Of a stretch of 64,000 nucleotides of DNA, positions 12,501-25,130 are shown piece by piece. The stretch is from positions 16,443,444 through 16,507,443 of the forward strand of contig NC_090703.1 in the NCBI RefSeq assembly GCF_040954835.1. The letters run 5' to 3'. This stretch comes from Lepisosteus oculatus (lineage: Eukaryota; Chordata; Actinopteri; Semionotiformes; Lepisosteidae). The stretch's first letter is position 1; every line of letters begins with the position of its first letter. Under the pieces are notes generated by a model. The model searched no databases and was not told the origin of the DNA. It saw only the letters and a program-made list of their open reading frames with translations. The translations under genes were made by a program, and so were the position numbers.

Positions 12501-15500
12501 AATTATCACGCACAAATTATACATTTACTTTTTTAAAAGGGGATGACTTCTAAATATTTGAGTGCTTCTGTACATTGAAATATATTACATTTTGGTGTGG
12601 CAAATGATCTATTTATATCTTAATGTTCAGTGCTTAGTCTTCATGCTATTATTGCTGTATCAGAAATGTCTTAAATGAAAATAAGACATTTTAAATGTAA
12701 AAATATTCTTTTTCACTGTATCAAAACACTGGCCCTGTTTGTAAGTCACAATTTACCCATGACTGAAGGTGTGTTCACCTATTAAGTTTATTACAAAGGG
12801 AATAAAAAAGGGAATACAATTCTTTTTTAGAAACCTCCTTAAGTATCCTATAACCTAATGCCATTATTCAGAGTTGTTTTTCAAAAGCTTAATCAAAACA
12901 GACTGATCTTTAAGTTTATCTTCTTAAAGGCCGATTTCTGGTGCATCTGTGACAACGATGTCGCTCGTATCCTGTCAGAATGAAACCGGATGTCACACTG
13001 AGCAGGCAGCTCTCACTGCAGTGACACAATGCCAGAAGCACACAAGTGCACTTGGCCTTGCTAATGCAGCAGGCTGGGGGTGTTCTGGAGTTGGAAGCAA
13101 TGAAAGGGAGACGTCCAGTTTCATTCCAGAAAGCGGAGGTGTTTATGAAGCCTTTTGCTAAATGTCTTAACATGGACAAAGGGGAAAAGAATCAGCAAGG
13201 GCCAAGACTGCAGCTTGTATGGGAAAGTATTCTCATCTTTGAAAGCTGAATTGCTTTCTGCTAGCATTCGTAGCCTCGAGTTGAAGGAGGTATTGCACAG
13301 TAGGTGGATGTTTCATTATAAAAAGACCACCCTATAGACACCTTTTATAAGTACAGCATCTTCTTTAGTGGCACACTGACCTTCATTGAATCTGCTGTAA
13401 AGTGTTCTCATTTAAGTTAGACTATATTTGGTGTATATGTACATTTTTTGGAAAAAAATACCTTCTAACTTTTTTTTCCAAATGGTGAAAGAAAAATAGG
13501 TGTCCCCTTTGAAAACATGATTTCAATGATTTTTTGATGCTTTTATAAATTATAATTAGATATACAGATAAGAGTATGTATTTGTTTAAGATGGGCTTTA
13601 TGCCACTATCTCCAATTAAATTGTCTTTCAACTGGCTATTTAGCATTGCCCACGTTTAATGTTTAGTGCTAAGTGTTCATTGCTGTAACAGTATATTGTA
13701 TTCCAACTGAAACATGTTTAGCCTATGCATCAAAACCAGCAGACAAGTTGATCAAAAACTGAAAATTTCAACAGAACATACAATATCAATCATTTGAGAA
13801 TATTATATCACTATACTATTGGACTAAATGCCTGATTGTCCTATATATGGTGAGAAATGTGATCCTAAAGTAATTGATTATCAAATCCATTGTCAATCAT
13901 TATCAACCCATTGGTGTTGTTTATTACGATGTTATTGTCCATCCATTCATTTTCTAACTGCTTAATCTAATTCAGGATCATGAGGGAGCCAGAGCCTATC
14001 CCAGCAAGCATCGGGCGCAAGGCAGGATACACCCTGGATGGGATGCCAGTCCATCGCAGGGCCACACAGACACACACACGCTAGAACCAGGGCCTATTTT
14101 CCCAAAGGCCAATTAACCTTCCATTGTGTGTTTGGACTCTGGGAGGAAACCAGAGCTTCCAGAGGAAGCCCAACACAAACACAAGGAAAACTTACAAATT
14201 AAATATAGATAGCGCCCCATGTCCAGATTTGAACTGTGGTCCCAGCACTATGAGACACATAGTTAACCACTGCGCCATGATGCTGCCCTGGGTTTTATTT
14301 GTATATTTCTAATCTTTAAGTACTCCAAAAAGAAGTAATATAGATATGCCTTTGTGTTTGTCATATTGAGTTGGTTAGTGATTGAGTCATCACTAATATA
14401 AGATGTATTCTTAGATAACTGTCAATATGCCCTATAAGGAATATTACCTGGAATTCTGAAAGTGGAAAAAACAACAGAGAATACAAATATTGACCTCAAA
14501 CTCCATGTTGGTGGTTGTGTAATAAATTTAGTAATAAATTGTGTAGTATTACATGATGTTGTGTAATGTTGTGTAGTATTTAGTAATAAATACTAAGGGC
14601 TATGATGTAAAAGATAATTGCTTTCTTTAGCTGTTAGTTCAACTGAATTCCTAATGTCATTAATCCTGACCACAGCAAAAGATTTCCAACAGTTACAAGG
14701 AATGGTGATATATTTTGAGGGGTCTGCAAACATTATGTAGTTATTGTGCAATTGCATTTAAACAAGAACGGTTGTAAACCTGAGGTTCCATAAACTATGG
14801 GCTCTCACAGATATCTCTCCTATATTCCATGTTGCTGGGTTTTTCAAATTAGTCATTTAATTTGTGGTGGAAAGCAGTTAAATGTTGTGATCCATTTTAG
14901 TGTAGGCGTTGCAGTCAATGTCTGTACCAGTGTTCTGTGGACACTTTATTGTTTATTACTTCCCCTGACATAACCTCAGAACTATAAGTGGCTATTACAG
15001 AGGAAGCTGAAATTTTGTTCTCACTCAGCTTTATTCAGTATACAAACTAGGTTTTTCTCACAGTTTCATTTAACAGTTTGCCTTTCAAGGCTAGAAGTCT
15101 GGATAACTGCACCTGTGTTACTGCAAAGTGCCAACAAATTGCAAATAATGTAAAAACTGATTTAAACACGTTCTCAATGCCTTCCCTGATCTTGAAATTG
15201 ATTAAATCAAAATAAACACGCCTGCAGATTTCAAATTCCAAACACGTCTCTTGATGGTGACTTTGTATTTACAGTACCAGAGGCCACCTGTATTTACTCA
15301 GAATGGAAAGCTGCCCACTTGTATCATTAGAGTTTAAAATTTGCAGTCAGTGAATGGCCAGAATTTCATCCTAGGCCCTAATGTAATGAAACAATTAATA
15401 TAGCATATCACTTCACTCCGTGAAAATGATCCCACTCCCAAAACATATTAAAGTCTACATACAGTAGTAGTAACATATCCATAAAAACAAATATCAGTTT

Positions 15501-18500
15501 AACATACTTAACTACTATTATCCAATGGCGTTTTATTTTCATAGAACAATATTTCTCTTTTAAATTGTTTTCTTTAGTGTTTAAATTCCCAGGCCTTTGT
15601 AAAGTATTGTCTGTTTACCATTTTGAAAGATTGCTAACGTATCCTAGCCATGTCCAGCAAGCCTTGTTAGTTTTTTCATGATTAACACAAAACGGGTAGT
15701 TTGGGCGAGTAGTGACTTAGCCATAATTGTTTCTGTTCTACCCAGGGGTTCTTTGACTGCTAGGTCTCCACACTTTTTGCCTCATTTAACACTTAAGCAA
15801 CAAATAAGATTAAGTAGCAGGACAAAATGGACAGGTTTTGTAAACCTGCACGCTTATTTAATCGTCCATTAATCATGGTAAGCTGCTCATTCTCATATTT
15901 AATGATTAGCTTCTCTTTGGTTTTTGGCTGACAGATCCTTGCCCTGTAGAACATTTCCTTGCAGGAAAAACGTTACCTTTTGGTGGCATATTTAATTCTT
16001 TAACCTTGTGCTTTAAAGGGGCAATGCCTCATCTGTTCTTAATAATTTTCTTTTTCCTGCTTAAGAGGGGTGTTTTTCAATATCAGCCTCCACTGGGTTT
16101 CATGTGAAGCAACACGTATAGCAGCAAATTGTGAAAAAAATATTAGCCCTTTGATTGTTTTAATATAGGCCATAAACAATATCATGCTAGATTAGGCACT
16201 GGGAAGGTCAAGGCAGAAATTGAATGCCTGTAAGCAATTGTATATTGCTTATCACCATTATTAGAAATGTTTACAAAGTGTGTATCGGGCTTGCCTTCCT
16301 TAGAAAGGCTGAATTAATGTCAATATGAAGGTTCTGTTTTAAGTATAAAACAGAATATTAAAGAAGGTCTGTGTGTTTTAAATATACCTTATATATATAC
16401 TGCTGCAGCCATTTCATTAGCCAATATTGAAGGTTGTATAAAGTGTATCTGCATTGTGTAGACATATACTGTAGGCTATCAGATGAGTTCCTCTATACAC
16501 ATTGTATATGTGTATGGATCATTTTTGACAGACCTAATTGTATGTATCAAAATAAATACTGTCTTTGATAAAATGGTGAACAGTTGTTCTGCCAATGTAA
16601 GGAATTGATTATAGTCTTTAATACAGATCCATGTTCCTACATTAAGTAAGCTTAAAGTTTGTAACTCTAACTCAAAAAAGCAATGGATTAAAAAAGCATT
16701 GGATTTTATGCCTTAATATATTTGAAGAAGAGATTAGGTTTAGAAGAACTAACACACTTAAACTGGTCAGGAGCAATTATTATACGAAGCAGTAAAAATG
16801 TACTTGAGCATTCTGACACCATCTATAACATATAACTTATTTGCCTTTCAAAATGATAAAGGAGACTTGGAAGAGTTTTTGGGGTATGATTTTAAAATTA
16901 TAGTACCCAGTTAAGGCAGTGCATTAGGGACATCTGTTTCAGCATATTTCTGTCTATTCGGTTGCAGGCTCAAAGAAGCCCAGCAGTGCATCAATAAGAT
17001 AACTGCAGAGAAGAAGGTGGAAACCAAGAAGATCAATCCCAACAGTCTGGTAGGGATGAACTCTCCTAAGACCTTTCCCAATTGAACAGCTAATGTTCTC
17101 AATATACTGCAGCTTCACAGTTTTATTATTGATGTTAAAATGTTTAATGTGCACATGTAACAGATTTACAGATAACAGATCCATGGGGTATTTTTAAATT
17201 ATTAGATACTATTCCACTATTTCTGGGCTTTACTTCTCTGTATTTTAAAATGTTATGCTCACATCAAAATATTGTAGTTATGCCTTTAAAGTGAATAAAA
17301 TGTGCATTTCTTTAAAACAAAATACCAAGCTACTAAATCACTATGGGTACTAAAACATGTTAATTGTATCCATCCTGATATTGATCTCTAGTAAAAAAAT
17401 TCTGTTGAACTACGGTATATTTTATACAATGTGTCTGTTGAAAAGGTAATTGGTTCATTTGAACTGCTTCGCTGTTATGGATAATGCCTCATTCACACAG
17501 CTATTAACAGATTAGCTTCAGTGATATACGTATATTTTTACAAGCTCGTGTGTAAATTAAGTGGAAGATTTGATGCTTCTTAAGTCAGTTCAAAGCAGCA
17601 GTGTTTTTAGATGCCACCTTACATTGTAGACAAAACAGTTTCTTATATTTATTTTGGAACATATAATACAAAAGCAAATGTTGACTATTGCAAGAAAAGA
17701 GAATGCATTGTGGTTACAGTTATCGTAACGGAACTGAAAAACTATTTTAGAATTATTTTCAGGGTTATGGTAAATATTTGTGATAATATCCATGATGAAG
17801 CTTATGTGTGCTATACACGTATGTAAAACAAACCTGACAGAAAAGACTTTTGCTTTGGTTTTTGCAAATGTGAAGGTCAAGAACATACTAATTTTAGAAT
17901 ATATACCATTTAGGGTATAAATTTCTTTTCATCTCAGTTTTGAAATGCTTCTCTCTTTTTTAGGTTAACATAGTGGTAATCAAGGCCAGAAGGTTGTTTA
18001 TGTGTTTGTCATAGGAACCATATGCCTAAGTTGTGTCAGTATTGAATAGTGGATGTATAGTATTTGCAAAGTGTGATCGGGTTTGTTTCTGGTTTGTGCT
18101 CCTTATGGATACACAGAGACAAAATTAAAAATCCACTAATGCCATATCAGGTTTCCAAAATCCTAACTCTAGACGCAGAGAAAGTGATAAAAATAAACCT
18201 AGGTCATTTAAAGTATGCTAACATTTAAAATTCACTGTATACAGACGATACTAGTGTTTACTATGATTTGGGTTTTAATTAATGTCCTTTCCCACTTACG
18301 TTTGATCACTTCTAACTGATTCCATATTTGCAGAGTGCTAAGTCAGGCTTACCTCCCATAGAAATTCATTAAAACTTAAATAAAGGCTACTCTGGAATGA
18401 GTTAATGGTCCTATTTTCCTTTGAAGAAAGAAACCTGAGATCTCCTGTATACTACAATAACAGCCACTGAATTTTTTTTGGGGGTGGGGGGGGCTTCTTA

Positions 18501-19667
18501 AATTTAGTCTATGAATATAACATCATTTGTACAGCTTTCCTCAAAGGTGTTTTCCTTTTTTGCAATGTAAGGCTGGATACTTTACTGTTCAATTAAATTA
18601 TTTAGAAGCAAAATTCAAGCACACATGATATAACCCGTTAGCTAGAATTATGGAGAAGAAGTGAATAAAAGTGTACCCATTCAAAATTAAAACACTTTCA
18701 CTTAAGAAATTTAACTTCATTGCAGTCAGTTATAAATCAGTACACTCAGTATACTACAAAGAAAAAACTTATATATGATCTTCTACATTGTAACATTTAG
18801 AAAACCCAGAATTAATGTTTTGATATTTAGTTTCAAAACCTTTATTTCTGTGGACTTAATATTTACCTTTTATTTCAGGAAAAACAAGGAAATTTCAGAA
18901 TTATAAATATTTAGATATTTTAGTCTTGTTGCACTGCATGGTATGTCATAAGCTTGTTATTTTTGTTCCAACCCTAATTTTGTAAAAGGTGCCATGCTGG
19001 GATTAGAGCATCCTTATGAAAGTATTTCCAATAAATACTAAAAACTACAAAATGGCAATAGATATTTAAAGGAAAATGTATAGGATAAAATACGATCCAA
19101 TGAAATCTCTGTAAAGAAATGGGTAATTTAAAAAAGCATAATATAATCCTGCAAAGAATTTCCAGAACATCCAGAGATTTCATTTTACACCTCGGCCTTG
19201 GATGTACCTTGTTTAGCTGTTTTGCAGCAGATCTTTCAGAGTTCCATTGAAGATGCAAGTGGATTTGTGATATGTGCAACTGTGATAGCGTTCCAAACCA
19301 TAGAAATATCCTGAAACATCATTGGTACAGTACAGTATAACTCAGCTTACTGAGCAGGAGGATGACTCTTGGATGTTTCAGATTTTAACTGAAATGTTGC
19401 AATGGTAGTATGCAAATGCTAATAGATATGTTTTGGCAATCATGCCCAAATATTGGGTTGAAAAAAATATCACTTGGTGATGGCTTGGCTTTCTTATTAT
19501 TTAAGGAATATAGGGGTGGATAACCCCAGAACAGTTTCACAGTTACCTCTTATACTAGTATCACTAAAACTTGTCATTTAATGGGGCGAAATTGTAATTG
19601 TTTCTTTATTTTGCCATAACAGAAAGAACGGTTACGTCAGAAGGAAGCGAGTGTATCCACCACCTGA
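9385..19667 (+). CDS. FMN1: Formin 1, C-terminal end (3 spliced exons)
   Basis: Joined exons 9385-9534, 16968-17049 and 19623-19667 encode the last 91 residues or so of formin 1. The first part holds the end of the FH2 domain ([20 protein letters not shown], then [15 protein letters not shown]). It is followed by a basic, probably helical tail ([15 protein letters not shown]) and the end [14 protein letters not shown]. The family nucleates and elongates unbranched actin filaments, and the FH2 dimer caps and moves with the barbed end. Splice sites are canonical: ctgtag/gtgagt, ttgcag/gtaggg and aacag. The reading frame is kept across both junctions (cg|g, then ctg|aaa). The FH1 and main FH2 exons lie upstream of the window. 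The gene faces GREM1 tail to tail, as in mammals. Confidence 0.95.
12920..13340. promoter_or_regulatory. Candidate GREM1 enhancer in FMN1 intron
   Basis: The block is more GC-balanced than its surroundings and has no repeat signature or splice sites. It contains gacaaaggg (SOX- or TCF-like) and gaccaccct, an 8/9 match to the GLI core GACCACCCA, at 13325-13333. In mammals SHH- and BMP-responsive GREM1 limb enhancers lie within FMN1. Assigning this block to that role is inference from position and motif only. Confidence 0.25.
13930..14292 (-). mobile_element. tRNA-derived SINE
   Basis: On the - strand the element starts near 14292 with a tRNA-like head. It has an A box tggcgcagtgg and a B-box-like agttcaaatct. 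The body runs to the frequent fish-repeat motif caccctggatgggatgccag (+ strand, 14031-14050). Related copies lie at 40021-40390 and 61165-61450, and a tail piece at 55519-55600. The open frame at 14124-14312 is part of this repeat. Confidence 0.8.
15900..16330. promoter_or_regulatory. Candidate conserved non-coding element
   Basis: The block is non-repetitive DNA 0.6-1.1 kb upstream of an FMN1 exon. It contains a TCF/LEF-like cctttgatt, a HOX13-like ccataaa followed by a SOX-like aacaat, and aaggtcaaggc. No coding frame survives. Calling it regulatory rests on composition and on the known placement of GREM1 enhancers in FMN1, so confidence is low. Confidence 0.22.
16968..17049 (+). CDS. FMN1: FMN1 penultimate coding exon
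   Basis: The exon is 82 bp, with acceptor cggttgcag and donor gtaggg. Its first base completes the Arg codon. It then encodes 27 residues, [16 protein letters not shown] through KKINPNSL, a charged helix after FH2. Confidence 0.94.
17050..19622 (+). other. FMN1: Last FMN1 intron
   Basis: The intron is 2.6 kb and AT-rich, with a G-rich run at about 18479-18493. I see no exon, RNA gene or recognisable mobile element. The open frames in both directions between 17590 and 17886 have no family resemblance. Confidence 0.8.
19623..19667 (+). CDS. FMN1: FMN1 last coding exon
   Basis: After acceptor ccataacag the exon encodes [14 protein letters not shown] and a TGA stop at 19665-19667. This matches the end of known formin 1 proteins as I recall them. 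Confidence 0.93.
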   Translation, partial: KERLRQKEASVSTT

Positions 19668-22600
19668 AAGAAGCAGCGAGCAGGCTGAGGAGACTGAGAG
19701 ACTGAAAGGACTGCCCCACTGTGCAGTGTCCGTCGCCTGATCTGTTCCTGCTGCTATCTCGACCTGTCTGTTTATTGGGTACCTGAGCTGACAGCACTGT
19801 GATCCCTTGGAGATGCCAGTTCCACCACCTGCCAGCTTACAGGACATCAGGAAAACTGTTGGAAAAGGACAGACTGGGGAAAGGATTACTTGCCAGAGCT
19901 ATCCCTCATGTGGGCATATCAGATGGGGGTTGGGGTTTTCTGTAATATGTAACAAAGCCAAAATCTATAGCAAAGGCCTTTGGATAAAGAATCCAAGTGA
20001 GCAGTCAAACTCCAGCAGTCAAAAATCTCAGATATAAACAAGTTTAAGTCTGTGTAGAGTGATACACTGGAACTACTGGAAGAACTGGAACAAACACATC
20101 AGAGTAACCTGAATTGTGGGTTCATGTTGCTCTGCAGATTCAATCATGATCAACGTATATCTAAAGCTCTGAAAGCTTGTATAAAAATAACACTAGGGAA
20201 ATGGACATATTTTATTGAAAAGCAAATCCATACTGATAAAACTTCTCTTAATAGGTTGTAGCTTCGGTGCACAGTTGTTGCATATTATTATTTTTTGGCC
20301 ATGACAAATAGATGCCACATGATACAGATAAATACAGATTAAATACAGATAAATGAAGAGCCGTATCATTGATGTGTGCAGTACATTTAGGATAGGTTAC
20401 TAAATTAAATTCCTTGAAGTTTGTAAAATTTTCAGTTGTAGCCTTCATCTTTAAAAAATCCCCAGTCCTATCTGTTTTGATTATTTCTTGGGGGTGAAAG
20501 TGCATGCTGAGAAAGTTTCTAATTTGAAAGGTATATTTTATAAAGACAGAAACTTGAAAATTTGGTAAATGGATAAGATAAGATCAGATCACTTTATTAG
20601 CCACACAATTTCTTGCATTAGGAATTTGTCTTTTCGCATACCCCAGCTTGTTCTTCATGAGACACACAGATAGGGAGAGAGAAGCTTAAATAAATACACA
20701 ACATTTTAATCGATGATCTTTGTTAAAGACAGGGGGAAGCTCAATATTGGTATTTGTGCCTTTGAGAGTTGAAGAGAGGAACCTGATTGCAGTCAATTCT
20801 GAATGAGTTACAGTAACCCCTACTGGGCAGGTTTTGGGTGGTTACCAGGGTTGTGCTTTGCTTTCTATAGCACAATGGATGGATAAAACTCAATAATTAC
20901 ATTTTTCCAGGAGAAAACTGAAGTCTACTCTTCTGACTCTTTCAGTCTGGTGTCAGTTTTAGCCATATGCTGAGGTTTGAGATGGATTTTCAGAACTAAG
21001 GAACCAATTGAAGAAAATTATATTTGCAATAACACAGAAAAAGCCATCATGGTGTAAAAACATTTGTTCTATATTAATATACCTTATTATTCAATAGTTC
21101 CCTTCAAGTAACAGATATAATTATATTGCACGTTTGGCCAATGTTTAAAATTTCTATGCAATAGTTTTTCTGAAATCCAATACAGTATATCTCCCATATT
21201 TATACTAACAGTTACACATTACAGTGATTAATGTGCCATTATGCAGTTAAATTGACCATTTACATTTTTTTTCAAAAGCTAAAAAATATATTTGTTTAAC
21301 AGAATATTTGTATTTTAACAATAAAGGATTTGAACTTTTAGCTTTATGTTTCGGAGACAAGGTCTACTAAAGAAATATAGTCCTATAGTAATAGGGATTC
21401 AGATATATTTGTATATATAAAAACATTTATTTTATGCCTAAATATCTATTGTTTGATCTTTGCAGATATATTTTTGTATATAATTTCAGCCCAAGTGTGA
21501 GAATGCTATTTAGACAGTTCATTCAGGTTTATCAGAGAGACGTTTTTTATTTTTTCATTAGTGCAAAATAAATGTAAATTAAAAAAAAAAATTCAATTTT
21601 AGGATTACAAGAGAGAGCCGCATACTTCACCCCCAGAAAAGTCCGTCTATACATGTTGTACTTGCATAGAAGAGTTTCAGTGTAATGTGTACATATCGGT
21701 TTATATAAACTCGTGTTATCTGTTGAAGAGTAAAATACCTAAAAGAACGTTCCTTTTATTTAGATTTGAAAGGTTTGGTCATTTTGAGAAATTATACATA
21801 AAGAAGCATGCCAGACTATCAGAAACAGTACTTGTTAAGTAAAACTTTTTTTAACACTAGAAATATTCAGAAATGTCATTCACAACATACAGTGAGTGTG
21901 AATTCAGTACAATTCTTTGGTCCATGCAGAAATGTGTACTACTTACACTGTTGAAAGGAACGTAAAAAATTTAAAGTCCTGAATAATTAATAATATGAAA
22001 ATGTCTTTAATGGTCTACTGTTTGTAATATTCAATAGCTTGAAGGACTGTGATATTTTTTCAAAGCAGCTAGAGTAAGATTTTCTTATAGGGGGAAAATG
22101 AAAGATCTGTTTTGTCTATATGTATGTTAAAAACATCTTTGACAGAAATCGGTGAAGAATTTTGTCCTAATTTAATTTTCCTAATTAAAAATCAGTCTTC
22201 CATGTGAAAGCAAGTGCAGGAGCAGGCGGTGTCAGAGTAAGCTGTAAAGGAGATGGTGATCTAAAGACATTGCCTTGAACTTGGTATATTTCCTTTACTC
22301 ATAGAGTTGATCAACTTCAAGAAAATATAAAAAAAAATAATGATTTTATCATGCTAATCATTATAAGTGGAATAAAAAAGCATAAGTGGAATTTGAAGGT
22401 ATGACATATTTCATTTGAGAAATTAGAACACTTAATTGAATACAATTCCGAAGCGTAATGTACAGTACACCTTCTTTTTCCCAAGGTAATATTTATTTGT
22501 TAAGGGTTTATAAAAAGAGTCACAAAACTAGATCATGGAAATGAAGTCCCAGTTTAACATTAAATATTGCAGTCATTTGAAGATTTTTTTAATTTATGTG

Positions 22601-22930
22601 AGATAAGTGTTAAAGCTGAGATAAAACATGTGAAACTCTTTGAGCATCAGACCAATGTCTGAATGATCTGTAATTACAATGGATGAGCATTTTCCGTTGT
22701 TGTCATTCATTCCACTTCTCATGACCTGGACAAGATCTGGAGTTTTCTTTTGTCCATTTATAATTTTTTTTGTCTAGTTATTAAATTAATGATTTTTTGT
22801 GCTAATATATTAGTCAACAAAACTGTAGGGGAAGAATGTATCCTTATGACTCAAATAAAATGGAAAATTTAAAGAGAACCTTTTTTTTTTCTTTTTTTGC
22901 ACTTTAAAATAAAACACGGTTCATCTTATT
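19668..22930 (+). other. FMN1: Probable FMN1 3' UTR
   Basis: The sequence after the FMN1 stop has no other gene. AATAAA signals occur at 21320-21325, 21567-21572, 22854-22859 and 22908-22913. The last is in the typical setting gcactttaaaataaaac after a T-rich run, so I place the end near 22930. Any earlier signal could be used instead. A SINE piece sits inside at 20575-20700. Confidence 0.4.
20575..20700 (-). mobile_element. SINE 3' fragment
   Basis: The words atcactttattagccacaca, gcattaggaattt and cataccccagcttgttctt match, in reverse complement, the 3' half of the SINE at 44117-44352. The tRNA-like head is missing here. Confidence 0.65.
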
Positions 22931-24424
22931 CATATAAGCTGATGAGAAAGGAAAGGGTTTAAGATGAAACATTAAAAATAACATAGACATGTCTATGGGT
23001 TTCCTTATTATTTTCAATTTTCAGTTTTTAAGTACTTGGAGAAAACAGCCAATTGATAGTGCGGACAGTTTTAATATGGTATCAGCCCTGTAAAAATGTC
23101 ATTTTAGTTTAATGAAACAAATTTTAAAGAATATGTATTTTATTTATAACTGGCCACAAGCAACACAGCCCCTATATTTGCATTTTCATTGCACCATTTT
23201 GTTAACTCATGCATTGCACAAGAAATGATTTACATGTTTCTATTTTTAGTGTTGTATTCCAACTAAAGGAACATCTTAGAAGGTCCTGAAAATACACTCA
23301 GATACAAAATACATATCTCAAGCAAACTGTTTGCTTGCATTTTTCCTTTAATGTATTAGAAAATGCCAAATGCAAGAGGGCATTTTATTCTAGATAAAAA
23401 AGAGAGATTTGCTCATTTGTTCAACAGAAGCAAACATAATTCCTTCTTTTGAGAGTTTTCAGTATCCCCAATTCTGCAATAACAATACTAAATCTGATGT
23501 GGAACCTCAAAGGAAACAGTAGACTGGGTTTATTCCTTATCTTATGGTTATTGACATCTTTTGTAAACAAGTCTTTGACCTGGGTCAATCAGTGTCCACC
23601 ATGATCTCAACCAAAAGTGTGCAAAGGACAGAACATAGACAAACAAAGATGTTACACATGGATCATAGAAATGTCTTTCAATAAATCTGGAGAGTAAGAA
23701 TGTAGTTTGGCAACATTATTTGGTGATGGCTAACACCAACATGTGTCACTACAACATGTGTCACTACTGTATCATATTATCCTACCACAACCACAAAATA
23801 TTATAAGTCCACAACCAGAGTAATTTTGATGTGTTTAAAAAATCTCATAAAATCTTAAATATTATTTGCATGTTTTGCCATTTCTAAAGGAGATGCAGAA
23901 TTCTTGAGGTATTTAATTATGGACCAATACAATCAATTAACTGAGCTCGACTTTGTCACAGTTGTATCCTGTCAGTTGATAATACTAATGAATGCTAGTG
24001 ACTCTGGATACGTAACTTATTGATGCACTAACAACTTTACGTTTTAAATGTTCCTGCCAGCTACATATTCTATGTGTTCTTTCTTTTACTCGGGTTGTTG
24101 TTTGTAGTGTAAGTAAAATATGGAAATGTGTACTAATTGTGTAATATTTCTATTATGCCTCTCTCACAATCTTGTACTCAACCAGACAACCAGTCAACAC
24201 TGAATCAATCCAAGGTTGAACATGAGTGCTGTATTTCATTATAATTTAAGTTCAATCTTTTAGTTAATTCTTCAATTCCTTGAAACCTAGTTCTTGAAAA
24301 AAACATATACAGTATTTTGAAGACAATAACCACAACAAGCACAATAATTCCAGGTTCCGAACATACTGGTTTGTTCTGTGTGGATTAGGTACTGCAGCAA
24401 GTAGGAAATTGCAATTCTAGAAAA
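22931..24424. other. Intergenic DNA between FMN1 and GREM1
   Basis: This is AT-rich DNA without a gene, splice-site series or clear repeat. It is the first part of the roughly 5 kb between the convergent FMN1 and GREM1 transcripts. Confidence 0.6.
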
Positions 24425-25130
24425 ACAAATGTGTTAACCAGCTTTTCTGCAACAGTCAAAGACAACATAGAACATAGTCTGGTGATATTTCTGAAATGCA
24501 AGAATTATGTTTTTACACTATTTTGATATGAGGATCACAAATTAAACCAGGATCAAATATCATCCCTAAATTCTTCAGTTTTGATTGAAATTTAAGCATG
24601 GTGCTATCCACAAATCACATCGGTTTTACATAAGTGATGGGAGGTGCAGTTAAGTGAAGTTAATTTTGACTCATCCAGGTTTTTATATCAGAGATGCAAT
24701 TAGAGGGTGGAGAAATAGCTTATTCAGTGTCAGGTCTAGGATTGACATAGATTTGAGTATCATGAACATAGAAATTATCATTCAGACATCTGATTTTTAT
24801 ATGTGACCAAATGGGAACATGTAAATGCTGAAGAGCAATGGGTCCAAATTTGAGCCTTGGGGAATACCAGACTTAATGAACCCAACTTCAGAACTAAAAC
24901 CCCCAAGAGAATCAAAGTATCAATGATAAGTAAGATAAGAGTTGAACCATTTATGTGTGATATCAAAAGCAGCACTTACATCTTAGGAGAATTAACATAA
25001 ATAAAGACCCAGAGTCAATTACCACAAGTAGATCGTTAGTAACTTTAACAAGAGCTATATACTGTAATTGTCTGAAACCAGATTATAAGGCTTTAAAAAG
25101 GTTATTTGCAGTCAGGTAACTGTTCAATTG
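24425..25130 (-). mobile_element. Degenerate L2-like LINE, reverse transcriptase part
   Basis: The - strand frames contain degraded reverse transcriptase blocks in the right order. SGFR with ALVKVTNDLLVVIDSGS lies at about 25095-25000. GIPQGSNLDPLLFSIYM lies at about 24870-24820. FYVHDTQIYV lies at about 24772-24743, where active elements have YADD, so the catalytic box is lost. Stops and frame changes separate the blocks. The last 80 bp or so (24430-24510) is nearly the same as 38435-38515 in the second LINE fragment, which carries the continuing 3' part. Confidence 0.8.

Larger units (their letters stand above)
9535..16967 (+). other. FMN1: FMN1 intron between FH2-tail exons
   Basis: This 7.4 kb intron has no further exon that I can find. 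It holds a tRNA-derived SINE at 13930-14292. Two stretches of mixed, non-repetitive composition, about 12920-13340 and 15900-16330, could be conserved regulatory DNA. The first ends at a GLI-like site (13325-13333). A perfect CRE palindrome is at 10804-10811. Confidence 0.85.

Noticed and set aside
18471..18495. G-rich run that might form a G-quadruplex
   Set aside because: There are only two clear G runs (five and eight G in gggggtgggggggg) in an otherwise AT-rich setting. It is probably a simple-sequence accident.
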